A stretch of 64,000 nt of DNA from contig NZ_BBOJ01000022.1 of NCBI RefSeq assembly GCF_000974445.1, positions 62,001-126,000 on the forward strand. Direction: 5' to 3'. The DNA is from Lentzea aerocolonigenes. GTDB lineage: Bacteria; Actinomycetota; Actinomycetes; Mycobacteriales; Pseudonocardiaceae. Each line of letters starts with the position of its first letter. Within the stretch, counting starts at the first letter, position 1. Below, one piece after another: positions 1-7,047 of this stretch. The notes under the pieces were generated by a model. That model was not told where the DNA came from, made no database searches, and was given only the letters and a program-made list of their open reading frames with translations. The translations under genes and the position numbers were made by a program.

Positions 1-6
1 ACGCGG

Positions 7-40
7 CGAGCCCCGGCAGCATCGCAGCAGCCGGGGCTCG
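7..40 (-). terminator. Hairpin terminator after ctaD
   Basis: An 11-bp perfect inverted repeat (arms 7-17 and 30-40, CGAGCCCCGGC and its complement) with a 12-nt loop lies 22 bases past the ctaD stop. On the minus strand it is not followed by a clear T-run, so it may be a hairpin-only terminator or work for both strands. Confidence 0.6.
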
Positions 41-62
41 TCGTTGAACCTTGAAATGCAGG

Positions 63-1850
63 TTACTTGTGGTCCGAGTCGTCCTTCTCGGAGGCCGTAC
101 CCGACTTCATGGCCGAGGCAGCGAGCTCGGACGGGGCCGGCTTCGCGTCCTTGTGCGCGATCGTCTTGCCGGTGAAGGTCACGTGACCCTCGTTCCGGAT
201 CCGCTCGATCATGTGCGGGTAGTGCAGCTCGAACGCCGGGCGCTCGGAACGGATCCGGGGCAGCTCGGTGAAGTTGTGCCGCGGCGGCGGGGACGACGTG
301 GCCCACTCGAGCGAGTTGCCGTAGCCCCACGGGTCGTCGGCCGTCACTACCTCACCGAAGCGGTAGCTCCGGAAGATGTTCCAGATGAACGGCAGCGTCG
401 ACGCGCCCAGGATGTAGGCACCGATCGTCGAGATCATGTTCAGCGTCGTGAAGCCGTCGGACGCGAGGTAGTCGGCGTACCGGCGCGGCATGCCCTCGTT
501 GCCCAGCCAGTGCTGGACGAGGAAGGTCGCGTGGAAGCCGAGGAACGTCGTCCAGAAGTGCAGCTTGCCGAGCGGCTCGTCGAGGAACCGGCCGGTGATC
601 TTCGGGAACCAGAAGTAGATGCCGGCGAAGGTCGCGAACACGATCGTGCCGTAGAGCACGTAGTGGAAGTGCGCGACGACGAAGTACGTGTCCGACACGT
701 GGAAGTCGATCGCGGGCGCGGCCAGCAGGATGCCGGAGAGGCCACCGAAGAGGAACGTGACGATGAAGCCGATCGAGAACAGCATCGGCGTCTCGAACGT
801 GAGCTGGCCCTTCCACATCGTGCCGATCCAGTTGAAGAACTTCACACCGGTCGGAACAGCGATGAGGAACGTCATGAAGGCGAAGAACGGCAGCAGCACG
901 GCGCCGGTCGCGTACATGTGGTGCGCCCACACGGCGACGGACAGGGCCGCGATGCCGAGCGTCGCGTACACCAGGCCGTTGTAACCGAAGATCGGCTTGC
1001 GGCTGAACACCGGGAAGATCTCCGACACGATGCCGAAGAACGGCAAGGCGACGATGTAGACCTCGGGGTGTCCGAAGAACCAGAAGAGGTGCTGCCACAG
1101 GATCACGCCGCCGTTGGCGGGGTCGAACACGTGGGCACCGAGGTGGCGGTCGGCTAGCAGGCCGAGCAGCGCCGCGGTGAGGATCGGGAACGCGAGCAGC
1201 ACGAGCACCGACGTCACCAGGATGTTCCAGGTGAAGATCGGCATGCGGAACATCGTCATGCCGGGCGCGCGCAGGCAGACCACGGTGGTGATCATGTTCA
1301 CCGCGCCGAGGATGGTGCCGAGACCACCGACCACCAGGCCGGAGATCCACAGGTCGGCGCCGACACCCGGCGAGTGGATGGCGTTGCTCAGCGGCGTGTA
1401 CGCGAACCAGCCGAAGTCAGCCGCACCACCGGGGGTGATGAAGCCCGCCATCACGATCAGGCCGCCGAAGAGGTACAGCCAGTACGAGAACGCGTTCAGC
1501 CGCGGGAACGCCACGTCGGGCGAGCCGATCTGCAGCGGGAGCACGAAGTTCGCGAAGCCGAAGACGATCGGCGTCGCGTACAGCAGCAACATCACGGTGC
1601 CGTGCATCGTGAAGAGCTGGTTGAACTGCTCCTGGCTGAGGAACTGCATGCCAGGCCGGGCCAGCTCGGTCCGCATCAGCATGGCCATCGCGCCGCCGAC
1701 CATGAAGAAGGCGAACGAGGTGACCAGGTACATGATGCCGATTTGCTTGTGGTCCGTGGTGCGGAACATCCGCAGCAGGAAGGACCCCTTGACCGCAGTG
1801 CGCGTCGGATAAGGACGCGTTGCGATCGGCTGCGGGGCTACGGCCGTCAC
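63..1850 (-). CDS. ctaD: Cytochrome c oxidase subunit I (aa3 type)
   Basis: Catalytic subunit of the terminal aa3 oxidase; it reduces O2 to water at the heme a3/CuB site in the cytoplasmic membrane and pumps protons. The 595-residue product has about 12 membrane segments. The metal ligands are visible: H83 in FTMHGTV (heme a), HPEVY at 261-265 (CuB histidine and the cross-linked tyrosine), H310-H311 (CuB) and H394/H396 in AHFHY (heme a3 and heme a). The GTG start at 1850 follows TGGAGGCACC, a good ribosome binding site. Residues 545-595 form a hydrophilic, charged tail, common in actinobacterial CtaD. Subunits II and III are not adjacent, which is usual in this phylum. Family identification is certain. 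Confidence 0.98.
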   Translation of the reverse strand: MTAVAPQPIATRPYPTRTAVKGSFLLRMFRTTDHKQIGIMYLVTSFAFFMVGGAMAMLMRTELARPGMQFLSQEQFNQLFTMHGTVMLLLYATPIVFGFANFVLPLQIGSPDVAFPRLNAFSYWLYLFGGLIVMAGFITPGGAADFGWFAYTPLSNAIHSPGVGADLWISGLVVGGLGTILGAVNMITTVVCLRAPGMTMFRMPIFTWNILVTSVLVLLAFPILTAALLGLLADRHLGAHVFDPANGGVILWQHLFWFFGHPEVYIVALPFFGIVSEIFPVFSRKPIFGYNGLVYATLGIAALSVAVWAHHMYATGAVLLPFFAFMTFLIAVPTGVKFFNWIGTMWKGQLTFETPMLFSIGFIVTFLFGGLSGILLAAPAIDFHVSDTYFVVAHFHYVLYGTIVFATFAGIYFWFPKITGRFLDEPLGKLHFWTTFLGFHATFLVQHWLGNEGMPRRYADYLASDGFTTLNMISTIGAYILGASTLPFIWNIFRSYRFGEVVTADDPWGYGNSLEWATSSPPPRHNFTELPRIRSERPAFELHYPHMIERIRNEGHVTFTGKTIAHKDAKPAPSELAASAMKSGTASEKDDSDHK

Positions 1851-1985
1851 GGTGCCTCCAGGCCTTGGTGGGACCAGTTCGTTCGGGAAACTCCCCGGGA
1901 TATTAGACGGAGCCGATCAGCTCCATTCGGGTGGGCCATGGCCGGTGGCCAGCGGCGTAGCGCACGTCACACGTATCCTGCCGCC

Positions 1986-2501
1986 GTGCTCCGATTGGTC
2001 GCTGTCGCTTGTGTCCTGTTGCTGTCCGCCTGCGGCTCACCCGCCACCCACAACTCGGCGGACGTCGCGTTCGCGCAGGGCATGGTGCCGCACCACGAGC
2101 AGGCGCTGGAGATGAGCGACCTCGTCGCCTCCCGCACGGACAACCCGCGGGTGATCGACCTGGCCAAGCGGATCTCCGCGGCGCAGAAGCCGGAGATCGA
2201 CCGCATGAACGGCTGGCTGCGCACGTGGAACGCCCCGGTGCAGGCGTCGTCGCACACGTCACACGGCCACACCGACGACCACGGCATGGTGAACCTGGGC
2301 AACCTCCCCGACCTCGACGGCACCGAGTTCGACCGCCAGTGGCTGTCCCTGATGATCCTGCACCACCGCGGCGCCGTGGAGATGGCGCGCAAGCACCTCG
2401 CCGCCGGCACCGACCCCGAGACCCGCAAGCTGGCCCAGGACGTCGTCGGCCACCAGGAGAAGGAGATAGCGGAAATGGAGTCGCTTCTCCCGCAGGGCTG
2501 A
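1986..2501 (+). CDS. DUF305 lipoprotein
   Basis: Secreted lipoprotein of the DUF305 (ferritin-like four-helix) family, often involved in copper or other metal handling; the exact role is unproved. The GTG start at 1986 gives a 171-residue protein with a lipoprotein signal ending in LLSAC. The mature part carries two family signatures, GMVPHHEQAL and MILHHRGAVEMA, whose His-His pairs are the presumed metal ligands, and a His-rich stretch (SHTSHGHTDDHG) between them. It is transcribed divergently from ctaD, and a link to copper supply for the oxidase is tempting but only inferred. The phosphotransferase-like gene starts 16 bases downstream. Confidence 0.88.
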   Translation: MLRLVAVACVLLLSACGSPATHNSADVAFAQGMVPHHEQALEMSDLVASRTDNPRVIDLAKRISAAQKPEIDRMNGWLRTWNAPVQASSHTSHGHTDDHGMVNLGNLPDLDGTEFDRQWLSLMILHHRGAVEMARKHLAAGTDPETRKLAQDVVGHQEKEIAEMESLLPQG

Positions 2502-2517
2502 TGCCAGCCTCTCTTGC

Positions 2518-3309
2518 GTGACTTCTGCTGCTGTACGCGCCGCCGTGTCGTTGGCCGCGTCTCACGGTGTGGCCTGCACGGACCCTGTCGTCCTGAAGGA
2601 CGGCAGCAACGTCATCGTGCACCTGCGCCCGGCTCCGGTGGTCGCCCGCATCGCGGCCCGCACGGCCCTGGTGCGCCCGGAGGTGGCCTCACACTTCGCC
2701 CGCGACCTGTCGGTGTCGGCGTTCCTGGCAGCGCGAGGCGTGCCCGTCGTGACACCGTCCGCCGAGCTGCCCGCCGGACCTCACACGCATGACGGCTTCG
2801 TCATGTCCTTCAGCACGTACGTCCCGCACGACCCATCCGTCGAGTTGTCCCGTCCGGACGTGCTCAAGCTGCTGCCCGAACTGCACGCCGAACTGCGCCT
2901 GTACGAGGGCGACCTTCCGGTGCGCGGCCCTCTCGACGACGTGGAGAACACGCTCGAGTACCTGGGCGGCCTGGGCGTACCGGACCTCGAACCGTTCCGC
3001 GAACGGCACGAGGAGCTCGTCGCGTCGTGGGACGCGCACCACCGCGACGTCCAACCACTGCACGGCGATTCGCACTACGGCAACGTGCTGATGACCGCGT
3101 CCGGCCCCGTGTGGCTCGACTTCGAGGACACCTGGCGCGGCCCGATCGCCTGGGACCTGGCCTGTCTGGCAGGCGCACGCGGCAAAGAAGCCGCCCAGCG
3201 CGCCGTAGAGACCTACGGCGGCGGGGCGGCTCCTGAGGACGTGGAGTTCCACGTCGAGGCACGCATCAACTTCGGCACGCTCTGGGGCGTGCTGATGGAG
3301 AACTCCTAG
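2518..3309 (+). CDS. Aminoglycoside phosphotransferase-fold kinase
   Basis: A 263-residue protein of the APH/choline kinase superfamily. The kinase signatures are present: HGDSHYGN at 182-189 (catalytic Asp184 and Asn189) and DFE at 201-203 (metal-binding Asp), followed by a typical WRGPIAWDLA stretch. The N-lobe is short and the nucleotide-binding lysine is not obvious (VVARIAART is the likely strand), so the substrate cannot be named; members phosphorylate antibiotics, sugars or small alcohols. The GTG start at 2518 lies 16 bases after the DUF305 stop, suggesting co-transcription. The last four bases overlap the 3' end of the convergent LASTG gene. Confidence 0.82.
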   Translation: MTSAAVRAAVSLAASHGVACTDPVVLKDGSNVIVHLRPAPVVARIAARTALVRPEVASHFARDLSVSAFLAARGVPVVTPSAELPAGPHTHDGFVMSFSTYVPHDPSVELSRPDVLKLLPELHAELRLYEGDLPVRGPLDDVENTLEYLGGLGVPDLEPFRERHEELVASWDAHHRDVQPLHGDSHYGNVLMTASGPVWLDFEDTWRGPIAWDLACLAGARGKEAAQRAVETYGGGAAPEDVEFHVEARINFGTLWGVLMENS

Positions 3310-4010
3310 GCGCGACGGCGGCGCAGCACGAACAGCACGGCGGCACCAGCGGCCAGCAGCGCGGCACCGAGGCCGACCAGCCAGGCGGACCCGAACCCGG
3401 TCGAGGCCAGGTTGTTGCTGTCAGCGGCCGCAGCGACCTTGGTGGTCGTGACCGCGACCTCCGACGACGACGTGGTCGTCTGGCTCGAGGACGGGGTCGA
3501 CGAGTGGGTCACGGTCGAGGACGACGTCGTCGACGACGAAGAGGTCGTGCTGCTGCTGGACGTCGTGTCCTTCTTGATGCCACACGCGTACCAGTGACTG
3601 ATGGCAGGAGCCTTGTCGTTCTTGTCCGGCGCCCTGAGGTTGAGCCACGGCGGCGTCGCGCCGAGCTTGTCCGCGAGGTAGACGTTGTAGGCGTCCGCGC
3701 CCTTCACGACAACGCCGGTGATCGTGACGTTGGCCGGCGCGGTGAGGATGTCGAGGTCCTTCTGGTCCACACCACCGGTGAAGGTGAACTGACCAGGAGC
3801 GATCGGCGTGCCGGTGAGCCCACCGACGGTGCACGCGTCCGGGTGCTCGATGTCGACGTTTCCGTCGTAAGCGACAGCGCGCTCGTCACCGGAGACCGGA
3901 GCCGGCTTGGTGGGCTGAGCGAACGCGGTGGTCACCAGGGCGAGGGTGGCCACGGCAGCCACGGCGGTGGCACCGAGCAGGCCGGATCTTCTCAGAGGCG
4001 TCAGGCGCAT
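3306..4010 (-). CDS. Secreted LASTG (class E sortase-type) cell-wall protein
   Basis: A 234-residue surface protein. Residues 1-31 form a signal peptide (cleavage likely after AFA). The globular part (about 32-150) holds two cysteines (in DACTV and YACGI), perhaps one disulfide. Residues about 150-195 are a Ser/Thr-rich stalk. The C-terminus has the sorting signal LASTG at 201-205, a hydrophobic segment and an RRRRA tail. LAXTG is the motif used by class E sortases of high-GC actinobacteria (established knowledge). No sortase gene is in the window. I do not recognise the globular domain; a structural or matrix protein is plausible. Confidence 0.85.
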   Translation of the reverse strand: MRLTPLRRSGLLGATAVAAVATLALVTTAFAQPTKPAPVSGDERAVAYDGNVDIEHPDACTVGGLTGTPIAPGQFTFTGGVDQKDLDILTAPANVTITGVVVKGADAYNVYLADKLGATPPWLNLRAPDKNDKAPAISHWYACGIKKDTTSSSSTTSSSSTTSSSTVTHSSTPSSSQTTTSSSEVAVTTTKVAAAADSNNLASTGFGSAWLVGLGAALLAAGAAVLFVLRRRRA

Positions 4011-4017
4011 CGGGTTA

Positions 4018-4090
4018 CTCCGTTGGGGGTCGGCGGGATGTCGCGATCTAAGACCATCGACGTCCCCCTAACGGAGGCCATTACGGCCTC
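4018..4090. promoter_or_regulatory. Inverted repeats upstream of the LASTG gene
   Basis: Two nested inverted repeats lie just upstream of the LASTG gene start. CTCCGTTGGGGG (4018-4029) faces CCCCCTAACGGAG (4064-4076) with one extra base. GAGGCC (4074-4079) faces GGCCTC (4085-4090) exactly. They could be operator sites or a 5' UTR structure; no binding protein can be named. Confidence 0.4.
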
Positions 4091-4203
4091 AGGTACGCCC
4101 TGTGGCCTAGTCGTTATGCGTCTGTGAAGTTGAATCCCGAACGACCGAACGCCGAAGGGGGCCGACCCAAAGGCCGACCCCCTCCTCCCGCACGAACGGA
4201 AGC

Positions 4204-4395
4204 TCAGTCGTTCTGTTCTGCCTCAGCAGGCCTCAGGAACACGGTGCCACCACCGGTCGGCATACGTCGGAACCAGTCCACGGAGTTCACTGGCTGACCG
4301 ATCACCGGGCCGGCCCCGGTCGGGAAATTAGGAAGCGAGACGCCTGCGCCCTGAGGAGTCTGCGGCCGGCGAAGTGGTTGGTTCGGGGTGGTCAT
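4204..4395 (-). CDS. VDWFRR-motif peptide 1 (putative RiPP precursor)
   Basis: A 63-residue peptide encoded 22 bases after the HExxH enzyme gene on the same strand. The ATG at 4395 (a second ATG at 4398 directly precedes it) follows AAGAGGA. The N-terminal 33 residues are Pro/Gly/Gln-rich and probably unstructured; then comes GQPVNSVDWFRRMPTGGGTV and a short acidic tail (AEAEQND). A second peptide 4 kb away shares the pattern G(Q/E)PVxxVDWFRRxPTGG-TV, while the rest of the two sequences differs. This resembles a conserved recognition or core motif in a variable peptide. There is no signal peptide or membrane segment. I infer a substrate of the neighbouring enzyme; no known family is recognised. 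Confidence 0.72.
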   Translation of the reverse strand: MTTPNQPLRRPQTPQGAGVSLPNFPTGAGPVIGQPVNSVDWFRRMPTGGGTVFLRPAEAEQND

Positions 4396-4417
4396 CATTC
4401 CTCTTGGAAGTTGGTAC

Positions 4418-5713
4418 TCACGGAGTCGACTCGACGAGTGAGGACGACACCAAAGAACCAAGTGAGGTTCTGAGACGTCGAGCCGCGAGTTCTGAAGGAA
4501 CTTGCCATTCCTTAGCAGCTCGCGACAGCACGAACTCGAACGATGTTGGGTTTCGATCGTCGAGTTGGCCTACAGTCCAGCTCGCGTCACTGCCGAGCCA
4601 AAAAATTTCGGGCGGTCGGGTTGCCCGAACCACTACCGCGCGACCAGTGCGCGCACGCCGGATGCGTACGTCTGACACGACGCGGAAATGGCCGTTCTCA
4701 CGGATCTCAGTGCACAGGGTGACACAGTCCACATCGGATCGCTCATCCGCCTCACCAGTAGGTTCACCGGTCAAGCCGTGCAGCAGCTGGCGCGAGTCAG
4801 CAAGCAGCACATCTTCGTGCTCGAGCAGCCAACCGCCGATCTCGTTCGCTCGTTCCCGCGCCTTCGGCAGCAGGGAATCAGGGCCGAGTTGTTCGGTACC
4901 AATTGACATGTTGAACTGCGCGAGGCAGCTGTAGGCATGCCATGCAGCGAACGTCTGTTCCAGTGGCCAACGAGCATGGGACCACGAGTTCTCAAAATAA
5001 TCGGCGTCTTCAGCCCTTGAGTCAAGAAAATTTTGCGTAATCGCCAGGTCAAAGAACTTTTCATGCGCACCCTCATGCACGAGCGCCTCAGTCACTTCAA
5101 GCGGCAACGACGGCTCGTCGATGAGCACGATGCCGGGGACGTAGCGCGATGACGCCGACACGACGCCTCCGGATGTCTCCCTCTTGAGGACAGCGAGCAT
5201 CGACACGTGCACGAGGAGGTCCTCAGCCATGTCGGGCGCGATCTCGCGGAACAGTCGGACACCCTCGGCAACGATCGCGAGGGCGGCTTCGAACCTCTCC
5301 CCGTCCGCTTCCGTCAGAGGTTGAGGACTGGCGCCGGCGGGAGCCACGATGCGCAGCGGCGCCTCGATCAGACTGGCCGCAGCAGGATCCGAGATCACGT
5401 CGATCCCGACATCACGCACACTGAGGGCAGCAGCTTCAGCCAGCCGCGCCTGCTCCAGACCACCTTGCCCCGCCAACGCCCGCCCGATCTCATAGCGAAC
5501 GATCGGGTGATCAGCGAGGTTGTCGGACAACTCCGTGCCAGGCGCGAACAAGTCGACCGCGAGCCGATAGAGCGTGCGACGCTCGTCGACCAGCACAGCA
5601 GCGGGCGCGATCGCAGCATGCAATACATGCGCGCTCGCAACAGGCGAACCAACCACCGAAGACTCCGTACTGAACGTCCCCCGACGCAAAGGAGTCACGG
5701 ACACCCCAAACAT
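4418..5713 (-). CDS. HExxH-type putative peptide-modifying enzyme with RRE-like tail
   Basis: A 431-residue cytosolic protein starting at ATG 5713 behind AGGGGCGCCACCG; a GTG at 5749 would add 12 residues. An alpha-helical N-half leads to HEGAH at 213-217 in LVHEGAHEKFFD, then an FAAWHAYS segment whose His259 is a likely third metal ligand. This layout matches the HEXXH-motif peptide-modification family (now linked to alpha-ketoglutarate peptide beta-hydroxylation), not secreted zinc proteases: there is no signal peptide. Residues about 341-428 look like a PqqD/RRE peptide-binding fold (paired strands, then three helices), my reading rather than a search result. Codons with A/T in third position (AAT, TTT, ATT) are unusually common, suggesting transfer. 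It is followed by the VDWFRR peptide gene. Confidence 0.78.
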   Translation of the reverse strand: MFGVSVTPLRRGTFSTESSVVGSPVASAHVLHAAIAPAAVLVDERRTLYRLAVDLFAPGTELSDNLADHPIVRYEIGRALAGQGGLEQARLAEAAALSVRDVGIDVISDPAAASLIEAPLRIVAPAGASPQPLTEADGERFEAALAIVAEGVRLFREIAPDMAEDLLVHVSMLAVLKRETSGGVVSASSRYVPGIVLIDEPSLPLEVTEALVHEGAHEKFFDLAITQNFLDSRAEDADYFENSWSHARWPLEQTFAAWHAYSCLAQFNMSIGTEQLGPDSLLPKARERANEIGGWLLEHEDVLLADSRQLLHGLTGEPTGEADERSDVDCVTLCTEIRENGHFRVVSDVRIRRARTGRAVVVRATRPPEIFWLGSDASWTVGQLDDRNPTSFEFVLSRAAKEWQVPSELAARRLRTSLGSLVSSSLVESTP

Positions 5714-5789
5714 CGGTGGCGCCCCTGATGCCGCGCAAGCGTACGGCACATCGTGACGAGCACAACAGCCAGATCCCCCTAAAAGGACC

Positions 5790-5830
5790 GGTGCCCCGGT
5801 CCGCGTCGAGCAGCTGCGGACCGGGGCACC
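5790..5830 (-). terminator. Strong intrinsic terminator after the 50-residue gene
   Basis: A perfect 15-bp inverted repeat (5790-5804 and 5816-5830) with an 11-nt loop is followed on the minus strand by CCTTTTAGG. It should end transcription of the small membrane-peptide gene and so separates it from the HExxH/peptide unit, which must then have its own promoter between about 5714 and 5789. Confidence 0.8.
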
Positions 5831-5851
5831 AGAGTCAACTGGTTCTGCTCA

Positions 5852-6004
5852 TCAGCCGAGCATGATGCTGGTGACGTTCACGAAGCCAACGACGGCAAGC
5901 GCGATCACCGAGACGGCGACCATCGTGAGCACGGTCCGCCATCCGATGGCGGTGACGGCAACTGCGACGACGGCTGCAATTCCGAGTGCACTCCCTGCGG
6001 ACAT
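5852..6004 (-). CDS. Small membrane peptide (50 residues)
   Basis: The ATG at 6004 is chosen because GGGAGGGAACGAG sits just upstream; an in-frame ATG at 6103 would add 33 hydrophilic residues lacking a comparable site. The product is almost entirely hydrophobic (two short membrane segments, about 5-22 and 24-46) and ends MLG. No family is recognised. It lies divergent from the GntR regulator across a 9-bp inverted repeat, so it is probably a target of that regulator. It may be a membrane microprotein or a small export/toxin-like peptide; nothing in the sequence decides this. Confidence 0.6.
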   Translation of the reverse strand: MSAGSALGIAAVVAVAVTAIGWRTVLTMVAVSVIALAVVGFVNVTSIMLG

Positions 6005-6074
6005 CTCGTTCCCTCCCGACTGAGCGAGTACGTGCCCCCAGGTGTGGGCGGTCCTGGGCGTCTCGCCTGGTAAA

Positions 6075-6126
6075 AGAATCTCGCTTGTCTGGTTGTCTGT
6101 CAACCGTTGACTAGTTGCCAGACAAG
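6075..6126. promoter_or_regulatory. Divergent promoter/operator between membrane peptide and GntR
   Basis: CTTGTCTGG (6084-6092) and CCAGACAAG (6118-6126) form a perfect 9-bp inverted repeat. Between and beside them a minus-strand promoter is visible: TTGACA (6103-6098), 17 bases, GATTCT (6080-6075). The repeat therefore brackets the -35 box of the 50-residue gene and lies 36 bases before the GntR start, fitting an operator for the adjacent GntR protein. Confidence 0.55.
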
Positions 6127-6161
6127 TTGCAAGCAGACTGCGATAGGCCTAAGCTGAACCA

Positions 6162-6959
6162 ATGCCCGTCGACGACTCCCATCTGGGCGAGAGCTGGTCG
6201 CTCTCGCCAGATTCGCGACGGCCTCTGCCGGAGCTGATCGAACAGAAGCTTCGCGAGCAGATCATCGGAGGCACCCTCAAGGCCGGTGATCGCCTCCCCA
6301 CCGAGCCGGAACTGGCCCGCAAACTGGATGTCGCGAGGTCGTCGCTGCGTACAGCTCTGCAGCGACTTCAACTTCAGGGCATCGTCGAGGTACGTCGCGG
6401 CCTTGGCTGGTACGTGCGCCGCACCGACCTGGCCGCCGTCGAGGAGCACCTCGAGGGCAGGCTGGCTGCACGTCAGTTCTCCCAGACAGACCTCCTGGAA
6501 GTGCGAATCGCGCTGGAGACCACGGCGACGAGCCTGGCCGCGGTTCGCGCCAACGACGGTGAGCTGGACGAACTGGCCAAGTTGAACCGCCGCTACCAGC
6601 GTGCACCGGTGGAGGACACGCAGGAGGTGATCGAGTCGGACGAGGAGTTCCACTCGGCGCTGATCCGCGCGTCGCACAACGAACTGCTGGAGCAGATGTA
6701 CCAGGCACTCGTGCCCGGTCTGCAGGACTGCAAGCGGCACGCGCACCCCTCCCGCGAGGTGCACAACCGCTCAGCGAACGAGCACGAGCAGGTCATCTGG
6801 TTTCTGCGCAGACACGACGAAGTGGGCGCGAAGAGCGCCATGACCACCCACCTGCTGGGGCTCTACAACGACTTGGCGACCGACGACACAGCCCCCAGAG
6901 CAACCCTCAGCACGTACGTGGGGGTGTCAGACAACCCGATCTGGGGGCAGTCTCGCTGA
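6162..6959 (+). CDS. FadR-type GntR transcriptional regulator
   Basis: A 265-residue DNA-binding repressor. Residues about 22-90 form the GntR winged helix (LPELIEQKLREQIIGG ... LPTEPELARKLDVARSSLRTAL ... GIVEVRRGLGWYVR). Residues about 110-235 are an FCD helical effector domain (EVRIALETTATSLAA ... DEEFHSALIRASHN ... EHEQVIWFLRRHD), where D, H and H side chains normally bind a metal and an organic acid. The ligand cannot be inferred. The divergent membrane-peptide gene and the 9-bp inverted repeat upstream are the likely targets, including autoregulation. Confidence 0.9.
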   Translation: MPVDDSHLGESWSLSPDSRRPLPELIEQKLREQIIGGTLKAGDRLPTEPELARKLDVARSSLRTALQRLQLQGIVEVRRGLGWYVRRTDLAAVEEHLEGRLAARQFSQTDLLEVRIALETTATSLAAVRANDGELDELAKLNRRYQRAPVEDTQEVIESDEEFHSALIRASHNELLEQMYQALVPGLQDCKRHAHPSREVHNRSANEHEQVIWFLRRHDEVGAKSAMTTHLLGLYNDLATDDTAPRATLSTYVGVSDNPIWGQSR

Positions 6960-7047
6960 TACGGCATGCATCGAAAGGGTCTGGCGCTGATCCGTCATCA
7001 CTCCCACCATGTAGGGACGAGCGGTGAAGTGAGGGGGCGGGCGACGA

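Noticed and set aside
4418..5713. Ordinary zinc protease because of HEGAH
   Set aside because: There is no signal peptide, no pro-region and no downstream Glu/Asp zinc motif of secreted metalloproteases. The segment around FAAWHAYS and the adjacent peptide gene fit the HEXXH peptide-modification family better.
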